From Minisyncoccota bacterium (GTDB lineage: Bacteria; Verrucomicrobiota; Lentisphaeria; Oligosphaerales; MVZH01), in contig JAIPIM010000002.1 in assembly GCA_021734725.1 (NCBI GenBank), positions 1-33,583 on the forward strand: a stretch of 33,583 bases of DNA, written 5' to 3'. Shown one piece after another: positions 23,891-31,564 of the stretch (position 1 is its first letter; each line of letters opens with the position of its first letter). Position numbers and translations under genes: made by a program. The notes under the pieces are model-generated. The model was not told the origin of the DNA. It made no database searches and was given only the letters and a program-made list of their open reading frames with translations.

Positions 23891-26800
23891 ATGAGAACAC
23901 ATTCTGCGTCTATAACCGTGTTGATTGCATTGCTGCTTGGGCCACTGGCGGGGCTATGGTGTCGTGCCGACTATCGGGAAATCCACACCTCGGAAGAGAT
24001 CCGAGCCTTGAAAGAGAATTCGGACCGCCTCCGGCAGGCGACGCAAGGACGCTTCGGTGTCGGACCCTGGGTAGAGCGTTCCGATGCCGACATCGAGGCA
24101 TTAGTGCGTTGGTCGCCGCCGAATGTGCCGGGTATCGTTGCCGGGGCGCCGCCAGAATTCGGCAAGCTGGATTTCGCTGAGCGTCAGCCGTTTCGCATGA
24201 CCGCGAAGAAAACGGGAACCGTATTCTTCGAACGCCCGGAGGACTACCCGCCTGACTACCTGTTTCCGGAGAACAAGCACCTCGTCGTCACGGGGTTGGA
24301 TGGGACGCAGTTCGAAGTCAGCTATTTCGAGCATGAGGGGGTGAAGTATTCGCCGGCCCTGGCGATCTGGCGGCAACGCCTGCACAAGTACGGGTTCCTA
24401 GTCAATTTCCTCCGCTCGTGCGCCGAAGCCTACGCAATCACCGGCGAGGAACGGTATGCACGGCCTGCCCTGCTGGTGCTGAATCGGCTCGGCGACCTGT
24501 TCCCGCGGCTGCCGTTGTATGACGGCGGCGCCCAAGTCAACGAGCCGTGCTGGGTCACGGAAGCTGACGGCAAGACGCCGCTGACCATGGCCACGTACCG
24601 TGCGGCCCCGCGCGCGCTCCGCCTGACCGGCGATTACCCGTCCTGGGTCCGGGTCAAGTGTTGCCCGGGCACGCAATTTGCCCAGTACCATTTCTACCTG
24701 GTCGACTACCTGGGCAGACTGCTCGGATCCTACTCGCTGCTGCGCAATTCACCGACCGTCGAAGCACTCGGCCGGGAGAAGTACGACGACGCGGCCGCCG
24801 TGCGCCGCAACATCGAGGACCGCATGTTCAGAGAGGTCCTCGACATCTGCCGCCTGTATCCGGCCGAGATCGGCAATCACTCCGGCTCCTGGCGTACCGG
24901 TGCGCTGCGTGCGGCAATGATGTTCGACGATCAGGCCTTGATCGACTTCTGCATCGACCACCTGCGCTTCGAGGTGCGCAACTGCCACTATTACGACGGT
25001 ATGTATCAGGACGGCTCGATCGCCTACAGCCACATGTCCCGTAGGAATATTGTGAATGACACCGAGTTCCTTTACCGCATGGGGATCGACCTGTATCGCC
25101 GCCTGCCGGTACTCGAATCCGTGATCGTCAACTGGATCTACGCGGTGCCGTCGAACTTTGTGGAGCCTGCGTTGGACGACTGCCCGGCGCACCCCCAGGG
25201 GCGGAATGTCTTTTCCCTTATGCGTTCCCGGCTTGGACTGGTGGCCAAGCGATTCGGCAACCCCGAGTACTCGCGCCAAATCGAGACGATGGACGCACTG
25301 AAGGACGGCGGCGAGCGCGGTCGCTTCTTCAAGTCCCGCAACTTTCCCGGCGTGGGCTGGGCCGTGTTGCGAGCGGGCAAAGGGGACGACTTGACCGAGA
25401 TATTCCTGGACTACAGTCATGCTCACGGGCACAACCAGTGCGACATCGGTAGCATCGACCTTTTCTTCCGCGGTCACGAAATCCTTTGCGACCCCGGTTA
25501 CGGCAAGGGGGGCCTCAAGGAGATGGAAGAGAAATACAATTTTCCGGCGCACTGGCTCGATCATGCTTGGTTGCGCAATTTTTACGGACGCACCGGTTCG
25601 CACAACGTCATTCAGATAAACAATCTCTCGCAGCAGCCCGGCGAGACGGCGCAGCCGTTCGGTAATCTGCTGTTGTACCAGGACAAGGCCGGCAACGATG
25701 ACGCGCCGATGCAGATGGTCGCGGCTGACCTGCGCAAGGCCTATCCGGAGTCCGCCTACGGGTTCGGGCTGAACCGGTTCGAACGCGCCCTGCTGTTGGT
25801 CGACATGCCCGACGGCGGTGCCTACGCCGTGGATCACGCCGCGGTCGATGGCGGCCGCGTCCACGATTGGATGGTCAAAACACGAGGCGAACTGGAATCC
25901 GTCAGCGACTCGCTCACATTTGGCGAACCGCACGGCACTCTGCTAGGGTACCTGAATCCGGAGTGTGGCGAATTCGGCGACATCTGGCCGCTCGAACCGC
26001 GGTTCGCCCTGATCACCGAGCCGGGCAAGCCGCTGACCGAGTCGTACATGCGGGAATGGTGCAACAAACTGCCGCAAGGGAATGGCTTCGGGTTCATTGA
26101 GGAGGCCCGCGTCGCCGAGGAGGCGCACGAACCGTTCGAGATGGTCTGGCGCGACGGCGAGCACTGGGCGCGCCTGCTCTCTCCGCGGCGAAAGGACACG
26201 GACGGCTTCGTGGCTGTGGGCAAGGCGCTGGGCTGGGTCAGTCTCGGAACGCCGTCGCGCAGGATGTTCTCGCAGATTGTCGTGCGTAACGAGCACGCCG
26301 CCGCACCGCTGCGCAGCAATTTCGTCTACGTCTACGAGAATCGGTACGGCGCAAGCGCACCGTCCTGGGGCATCCGCCGGGCGACCGACTTGCTTGCGAA
26401 CGGCGATGCAACCCGCGAGGAAAGTCTGGCCGCGGCCCTGCGAATCGATTTTACGGACGCCGCCCACGGCCCGGATATCCTGATCGACAACCCGGAGGCC
26501 GACTCGCTCAACGTCGCCGGCCCCGCCGGACCGGTGCGTTTCGACGGTCGCGCCCTGCTGTTGCGGCATGCGGCCGTCGGTGGACTCGACGCGCTGCACA
26601 TGGTCGGCCCCGGCCGGGTCGATGCGGGGGCGATGTCCGTCGCCCTGGATCGCGCGCACCCCGTGCGGCTGGTCGAGGCGGTCGGGGACGTGAGCGGCGA
26701 CGACCGGGCCAGGGCGCTACTGGTGGAAACCCAAGCCGCCTTGCCGCTCGGTGACACGCTCTCGGGAACGCACCTGACGATTCGCCATGCCGACGACACG

Positions 26801-27385
26801 ACCTTCGGCTATCAGATTGCCGCCGTCCGTCGCGCCATGACGCCGCATCGCTACTGGATCCAACTGGCTGGCACGCCGTCGCTGCCTCTGCGGCGGGACA
26901 AAGTGACCGCCGTCGACCGCGACCGCGTCCGAATTCATGCCACGGCCGCGGCGATCGGCAGCAACTACTTTCCCGGTAAATGGATGCGGCTTCAGGGCAA
27001 GGATGTTGCCCTGAAGATCACGCGTTGTCTCGCTGCACGCCCCGGGCACCGCGACGTCTACGAGATCGAGTTCAACGACGAGACGCGGCCGCTGTTCGAC
27101 CGCGTCGCCGTGGGCGACGAGTTTGCCGTCACCGGGTTGACGGAAGGTCAGGAAGTGGCGATTCCCGAGGTCTTCACGCTGATTCGGCACGGCGACCGGT
27201 ACCGCATCCGCACGACCACCGACGGGGAGCTCTGCTTTCGCCACGCAACCGTCACAATCCAAGACCCCGCGGGGGACGTCCTGACGGAGCTTGCGCCCGG
27301 CAGGACCTGGCGTTTCCGCGTCGCCGAGTTCCCGAACGGCGTTCTTCTGGTCATCGGTCCCGGCGCCGATGGCGCGGCACACTGA
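23891..27385 (+). CDS. Exported heparinase II/III-type polysaccharide lyase
   Basis: An 1164-residue protein with a signal peptide ('ITVLIALLLGPLAGLWCRA'). Residues about 60-480 are helical and fit the alpha/alpha-toroid of heparinase II/III and alginate/oligo-alginate lyases ('EIGNHSGSWRTGALRAAMM', 'YYDGMYQDGSIAYSH'). The beta-sandwich region then shows the family signature: 'YSHAHGHNQCD' (His510, His512, His514), 'GHEILCDPGYG' (about 528-538) and 'GRTGSHNVIQINN' (His571). The C-terminal ~350 residues are extra beta-rich sequence. Such enzymes cleave uronic-acid-containing polysaccharides by beta-elimination; the substrate cannot be read from the sequence. It opens a co-oriented carbohydrate cluster. 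No clear Shine-Dalgarno precedes the ATG. Third codon positions look markedly GC-rich. Confidence 0.88.
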   Translation: MRTHSASITVLIALLLGPLAGLWCRADYREIHTSEEIRALKENSDRLRQATQGRFGVGPWVERSDADIEALVRWSPPNVPGIVAGAPPEFGKLDFAERQPFRMTAKKTGTVFFERPEDYPPDYLFPENKHLVVTGLDGTQFEVSYFEHEGVKYSPALAIWRQRLHKYGFLVNFLRSCAEAYAITGEERYARPALLVLNRLGDLFPRLPLYDGGAQVNEPCWVTEADGKTPLTMATYRAAPRALRLTGDYPSWVRVKCCPGTQFAQYHFYLVDYLGRLLGSYSLLRNSPTVEALGREKYDDAAAVRRNIEDRMFREVLDICRLYPAEIGNHSGSWRTGALRAAMMFDDQALIDFCIDHLRFEVRNCHYYDGMYQDGSIAYSHMSRRNIVNDTEFLYRMGIDLYRRLPVLESVIVNWIYAVPSNFVEPALDDCPAHPQGRNVFSLMRSRLGLVAKRFGNPEYSRQIETMDALKDGGERGRFFKSRNFPGVGWAVLRAGKGDDLTEIFLDYSHAHGHNQCDIGSIDLFFRGHEILCDPGYGKGGLKEMEEKYNFPAHWLDHAWLRNFYGRTGSHNVIQINNLSQQPGETAQPFGNLLLYQDKAGNDDAPMQMVAADLRKAYPESAYGFGLNRFERALLLVDMPDGGAYAVDHAAVDGGRVHDWMVKTRGELESVSDSLTFGEPHGTLLGYLNPECGEFGDIWPLEPRFALITEPGKPLTESYMREWCNKLPQGNGFGFIEEARVAEEAHEPFEMVWRDGEHWARLLSPRRKDTDGFVAVGKALGWVSLGTPSRRMFSQIVVRNEHAAAPLRSNFVYVYENRYGASAPSWGIRRATDLLANGDATREESLAAALRIDFTDAAHGPDILIDNPEADSLNVAGPAGPVRFDGRALLLRHAAVGGLDALHMVGPGRVDAGAMSVALDRAHPVRLVEAVGDVSGDDRARALLVETQAALPLGDTLSGTHLTIRHADDTTFGYQIAAVRRAMTPHRYWIQLAGTPSLPLRRDKVTAVDRDRVRIHATAAAIGSNYFPGKWMRLQGKDVALKITRCLAARPGHRDVYEIEFNDETRPLFDRVAVGDEFAVTGLTEGQEVAIPEVFTLIRHGDRYRIRTTTDGELCFRHATVTIQDPAGDVLTELAPGRTWRFRVAEFPNGVLLVIGPGADGAAH

Positions 27386-27455
27386 TGTTCGCCGCCGACA
27401 CGGATCGGGATTCTGTGGCAGAGAGATTCAGCCGGGGAACGGAGGTGTGAGGATA

Positions 27456-29474
27456 ATGTCGACACAACCTGAATGGTTCCGAACGCACATCCGTCAAGTG
27501 CACATGGACTTTCACATGCCGGAGTTCCCGATCGAGGCGATCCGGAACTTCAACGCCGAGGAGTTCGTCGGGCACCTGCTGCACGGCAAGGTGAACATGA
27601 TCGCGCTGTTCGCCAAATGCCATTTCGGCAATTCCTTCTACAACACGAAGGTGGGCCACAAGCACAGCGGCCTGGAGAACGACTTCCTGCGGGAAGCGGC
27701 CGAGGAGTGCAGGAAGCACGGCATCAAGACGATTGCCTACTACTCGCTGTGCTGCGATCTCCGCGCCTACCAGACCTGCCCCCACTGGGCGGCGACCGAT
27801 GCGCAGGGCAAGCCCCTGCCGGTAACCGGCCCATGGGGGCGGGTCTGCATCAACACACCGTATCGCGAGGAACTGGCCCTGCCCCAACTGGAAGAGATCG
27901 CCGCCGACTACCCCGTGGACGGCTTCTTCATCGACATTCCCTTCGTGCCGCAGTGCTTCTGCAAGTATTGCAGGACCAAGTTCCAGCTCATGTACGGCCG
28001 GGAACTGAGTGAAGACCTCCCCCGGGTCGAGCGCACGGCGTTTATCCAGAATTCCTGTGGCCGGTTCCTGAAGGAGTTGCGCGCGATCGCGAACAGGCAC
28101 AACCCCGAGCTCAAGATCGTGACCAACGCATCCTGTCGCCACAACTCGGCCCGGACATTCTCGGAGCAGAGCGACTATGGCGTCTGGGAAAGCCAGCCGC
28201 ACAACAACTACCTCTCGCACAGCTTTGCCGCCCGCAGCGTGCGCACGCTGGACATGCCCGTTCAGGTCATGTCGGTACGGTTCTATCAAGGCTGGGGCGA
28301 TCTGACACTCAAGCCGGCCGCCCAGATGACCACCGAGTTCGCGGCAATGATCGGCAACGGCGGCGTTGCCAGTTCCGGCGACCAGGTGAACGTGGACGGC
28401 ACCCTGCAGACGCCGGTCTACGACATGTTCCGCGGCGCGTTTGGTTTCGTTGAAGAGCGCGAGAAGCTCCTCTTCGGCGCCGTTTCTGTTCCTGATACCG
28501 CCGTGCTGGCTCCGGTGCCGCGCCCTGATTATCCGCCGGAGCACGTTGCGGGCGAAGCGATGCTGGGCGCCCACAAGGCGCTGGTGGAGAGCCACGTGCA
28601 ATTCGACATCCTGAGCTCCCTGGATCTGGACAGGCTGGGCAGTTACCGGTTCGTCGTGCTCACCGAGCCCTGCGACTTCGGCCCCGACGTCTTCCCTGCC
28701 CTGAGGGAGTGGGTTGCCGGCGGTGGAACGTTGGTCGCGGTCGGCGACTCGGTACTCGGCAATCGGGCGGATGTCCATCTTGCCGACGTTTTCGGCCTCG
28801 AATACCTGGAACCTTCGGTGTTCTCCGTGAGCCATTTCCGCCCGCGTCCCGAACTCCGCGGCGAGACCGACGATCTGCCGCTGCAGTGTCGCGGCCGCAG
28901 CTACAAAGTCATTCCGACAACCGCAACGGTCCTGGCCGACTACATCTACCCCCTGATCGAGACGAGCCAGACGTATGCCTTCCGCAACGTGCAGTGCCCG
29001 CCGCCATCAGCCAAAGCGTCACCGTATCCCTTCACAACCGTCAACACTTATGGCAACGGCCGCGCCGTCTACGTCGCCGGCTCGATCTTCCGAATCTACT
29101 GGCAGACGAATCACCACTGGCTTCGGCAGTTCGTGGAAGCGCTCTGGAACCACCTTGACCCGAACCCGCTCTACCGCGTCGACATTCCGGGTGTTGTTGA
29201 AACGAACCTGATGACGGCGGCCTCCGGCGACCGCTTGCTCAACCTGATCCACTACCAGGTCGGGCACCAAGGCAGCGCCGGGGCCATCCCTTCGGTGGAA
29301 AAAGTCCATCCGCTGCGCGACGTGGCATGCCAGGTGAAAGCAGCCGGCGTGCAGCGCGTAGTCCTGGAGCCCGAGGGCACCCGGCTGGCCTTCGAGGAGC
29401 GTGACGGCTACGCTTGCTTCAGCGTCCCCTGCATCAAGTACCTCGCCATCGTGCGGGTTGTTGCCGCGGGATGA
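27456..29474 (+). CDS. Putative glycoside hydrolase (GHL6-like barrel plus GH42-type trimerisation domain)
   Basis: A 672-residue protein without a signal peptide, so probably cytoplasmic. The N-terminal ~340 residues look like the hypothetical glycosyl hydrolase GHL6 TIM barrel: 'VHMDFHMPEFP', 'KHGIKTIAYYSLCCD', and 'VDGFFIDIPF' (residues 154-163) at the end of a barrel strand. A Cys cluster at 167-172 ('CFCKYC') follows. Residues about 380-560 resemble the glutamine-amidotransferase-like trimerisation domain of GH42 beta-galactosidases ('YRFVVLTEPCDFGP', 'WVAGGGTLVAVGDS'). It probably removes a sugar from oligosaccharides released by the neighbouring lyases. The ATG at 27456 follows GGAGG (27441-27445) and is preferred over the longer frame from 27291, which overlaps the lyase gene. 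The catalytic acid is not assigned. Confidence 0.8.
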   Translation: MSTQPEWFRTHIRQVHMDFHMPEFPIEAIRNFNAEEFVGHLLHGKVNMIALFAKCHFGNSFYNTKVGHKHSGLENDFLREAAEECRKHGIKTIAYYSLCCDLRAYQTCPHWAATDAQGKPLPVTGPWGRVCINTPYREELALPQLEEIAADYPVDGFFIDIPFVPQCFCKYCRTKFQLMYGRELSEDLPRVERTAFIQNSCGRFLKELRAIANRHNPELKIVTNASCRHNSARTFSEQSDYGVWESQPHNNYLSHSFAARSVRTLDMPVQVMSVRFYQGWGDLTLKPAAQMTTEFAAMIGNGGVASSGDQVNVDGTLQTPVYDMFRGAFGFVEEREKLLFGAVSVPDTAVLAPVPRPDYPPEHVAGEAMLGAHKALVESHVQFDILSSLDLDRLGSYRFVVLTEPCDFGPDVFPALREWVAGGGTLVAVGDSVLGNRADVHLADVFGLEYLEPSVFSVSHFRPRPELRGETDDLPLQCRGRSYKVIPTTATVLADYIYPLIETSQTYAFRNVQCPPPSAKASPYPFTTVNTYGNGRAVYVAGSIFRIYWQTNHHWLRQFVEALWNHLDPNPLYRVDIPGVVETNLMTAASGDRLLNLIHYQVGHQGSAGAIPSVEKVHPLRDVACQVKAAGVQRVVLEPEGTRLAFEERDGYACFSVPCIKYLAIVRVVAAG

Positions 29475-29555
29475 TTGTGTGAGATCCCGCGTCCACGTGA
29501 CAAGGGAGTCGGGCCTGTGATTTGCACGAAACGTAACTGGGAAAGGACTACGGAC

Positions 29556-31076
29556 ATGTCGCCTCAAGTATTCGATGTCGGAGATCGAAAACAGCTGTTC
29601 ATTGACGACCGCTGGTTTGATGAGTCTCAGGGGATGAGCCTACGGGTCAACCCTCCGGTCAAGCATGACCGGGTTCTGCTGCCTGAAACGCCCTGGGAAG
29701 AAATGCGGATCGGCTCCTATTCCACGATCATCGAGGATGAGGGCGTTTACCGTATGTGGTATGATGCCAATGCCGGCGACACTCCGAAAGGAAGGCCGCA
29801 TAGACGTTGCGTCTGCTACGCTGAAAGTGGCGACGGGATCAACTGGCGCCGGAAGAACGTCAACCTCTACCAATGGGAAGGCATTACCGAGAACAACATC
29901 GTCATGACCGGCCAAGGCGCGATAATGAAAGATCCCGTCGGCCCCGCCGAACACCGCTACAAGGCCCTGGTAGGCACGCATGAAAACGATGTATGGCCCG
30001 AATCCAAAGGAGCTGTCACGGGATATTGGGAAGGGGACAGATTCGTCGCCCGCATGGAACTCTATCTCTGCACCAGTCCCGACGGAATTCGCTGGCGCAA
30101 ACTCGGCGCGGTCTCGGACTATTTCCATGACACACACAATCAGCTGGTTTACGACCGCTCCCTGAGACGGCATGTCGCCTATGTGCGTACGCACGCCCGC
30201 GGTCGCACCGTGGGGCGGCTCGAGGTTGCCGATCCACTGACGCTGCCGTGGATCCCGCTGGGGCTCGAGCGCGAGGAAAAGGCCGCGCATTTCCAGGTCG
30301 CCGCGCAAACCGATGCCGCGGACCCCGTCGACACCGACCTGTATACACCGTGCGTTCACAAGTACCCGTGGGCGGACGATGCGTACTTCAGTTTCACAAC
30401 CCCATACCGCCACTATCCTGTAGGCGACACCACTGACACGACGCTCCTGGGGCCAGACACCCGCGGGCGTTTTCGAAATGACGGGCCGGTGGAGGTGCAA
30501 CTGGGGGTCAGTCGCGACGGGGTAAGGTTTTCACGCCCCGACCGTCGGCCGTACGTACCGCTCGGTCTGGATGGTGCATGGGACGGCGGCCAACTCTACA
30601 TGTGCGTGGGAATGTTGCGGAAAGGGCCGGAAATCTGGATGTATTACGCTGGGACCAGTCATACACACGGCGCGTACGATCCGAAAAAGGCAACCCGCGA
30701 GGGGGGCATTGGTCGGCTGGTTCAGCGTCTGGATGGCTTCATCTCCGCGGACGCCGACTATCGGGGGGCCTCTTTCGTTACCCCGGCTCTACGATTCTCG
30801 GGCGCCCATCTGCGATTGAACGTGGACTGCTCCGCTTTGGGAGAAGTATGGGTCGAAATGCGTGACGAAAACGGACACCCGATTCCAGGCTACTCGCTCG
30901 ACGAATGCATCGGCGTGGACCGTAACCATGTCGATGCCGCCGTGCGCTGGCGCGAAAGAACCGATCTGCGCGAGCTGGCCGGGCGCCCGATCCGTATGCA
31001 TTTCAGGCTGTCTGCATGCAAACTGTACGCATTCCAATTTACCAGCAACAGGGAAACGAACGCGGCAGAGCAGTGA
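29556..31076 (+). CDS. Five-bladed beta-propeller protein, GH43/GH32-like
   Basis: A 506-residue protein without a signal peptide. It begins 'LFIDDRWFDESQGMSLRVNPP' (about residues 14-34; typical opening of a planctomycete/verrucomicrobial glycosidase-like group). Repeated propeller features follow: 'YSTIIEDEGVYRMWYDA', 'CYAESGDGINWRRKN', 'LYLCTSPDGIRWRKLG', 'VQLGVSRDGVRFSRP', 'EIWMYYAGTSHTHG'. The 'S.DGI.W' pattern marks successive blades, as in GH43, GH32 and GH130-like folds. The last ~100 residues are a beta-sandwich ('RLNVDCSALGEVWVEMRDENG'). The exact family and activity are not certain. Start ATG 29556 has AAAGGA 9 bases upstream; a TTG at 29475 directly after the previous stop is less likely. 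Same direction as its neighbours, gap 81 bp. Confidence 0.82.
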   Translation: MSPQVFDVGDRKQLFIDDRWFDESQGMSLRVNPPVKHDRVLLPETPWEEMRIGSYSTIIEDEGVYRMWYDANAGDTPKGRPHRRCVCYAESGDGINWRRKNVNLYQWEGITENNIVMTGQGAIMKDPVGPAEHRYKALVGTHENDVWPESKGAVTGYWEGDRFVARMELYLCTSPDGIRWRKLGAVSDYFHDTHNQLVYDRSLRRHVAYVRTHARGRTVGRLEVADPLTLPWIPLGLEREEKAAHFQVAAQTDAADPVDTDLYTPCVHKYPWADDAYFSFTTPYRHYPVGDTTDTTLLGPDTRGRFRNDGPVEVQLGVSRDGVRFSRPDRRPYVPLGLDGAWDGGQLYMCVGMLRKGPEIWMYYAGTSHTHGAYDPKKATREGGIGRLVQRLDGFISADADYRGASFVTPALRFSGAHLRLNVDCSALGEVWVEMRDENGHPIPGYSLDECIGVDRNHVDAAVRWRERTDLRELAGRPIRMHFRLSACKLYAFQFTSNRETNAAEQ

Positions 31077-31117
31077 GCGAGATTGAGTCATCCCTGTACG
31101 AACGGAGAAACCCCACG

Positions 31118-31564
31118 ATGATCCATGTCGATTTTACCAAGTCAATTGGCTCAATCCGAGCCATTCACGGGATTAACGACGGGCCGCTTTGCCTTAACGG
31201 CGGTCCGCCCGGAACCAATGGGAATCATTCGCCCTATTTCAGAGAGATCGGCTTCCCGACCGTGCGCTTGCATGACTGTGAGCGTGTCTGGCGGTTCAGT
31301 CCGGCCCGAGATCGTGCGCTCGACGGTGGGAGTGTCGCGGCAACATGCAAAGGGACTGAGATCAGTGGAGGCTCTGGCAAAACCCAACGCGGCTCGCGTG
31401 GGGTTCTGCAGGAGCCTCAGTGTTCACGAAAGACCAGGACAAATCCGTCGGGCTCTGGTGGAGCACTGCCGACATCCGCAACAAACCGATCTGCCTGGTG
31501 GATCCCCCTCGCGGCATCGATCATTCGAGAGAGCGGAACACCCGGCGGCAAGGTGACAACATGA
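31118..31564 (+). pseudogene. Truncated GH39-like beta-xylosidase relic
   Basis: The frame opens with a good start (GGAG 11 bases upstream of ATG). For about 58 residues it reads like the N-terminus of a GH39-like glycosidase: 'VDFTKSIGSIRAIHGINDGPLCL' family pattern and 'PYFREIGFPTVRLHDC'. Intact proteins run several hundred residues further, beginning with a segment on the order of 'VDIHAIFP'. Here the homology stops near 31290. The rest to the stop (overlapping the next ATG) is Ser/Gly/Thr-rich and not protein-like. This suggests that a large internal deletion removed the catalytic domain. A 48-residue stretch in another frame (31420-31560, 'SVFTKDQDKSVGLWW') may be a leftover of the lost 3' end or of another gene. 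Confidence 0.6.

Noticed and set aside
24749..25933. Minus-strand open frame (394 codons)
   Set aside because: It is antisense to the heparinase-like gene. Long shadow frames are expected in GC-rich coding DNA.
27351..28835. Minus-strand open frame (494 codons)
   Set aside because: It is antisense to the GHL6-like gene and its translation is His/Arg/Val-rich without domains. It is a shadow frame.
31125..31556. Open frame of 143 codons overlapping the GH39-like relic
   Set aside because: It is an alternative frame of the relic and has no family resemblance or ribosome site.
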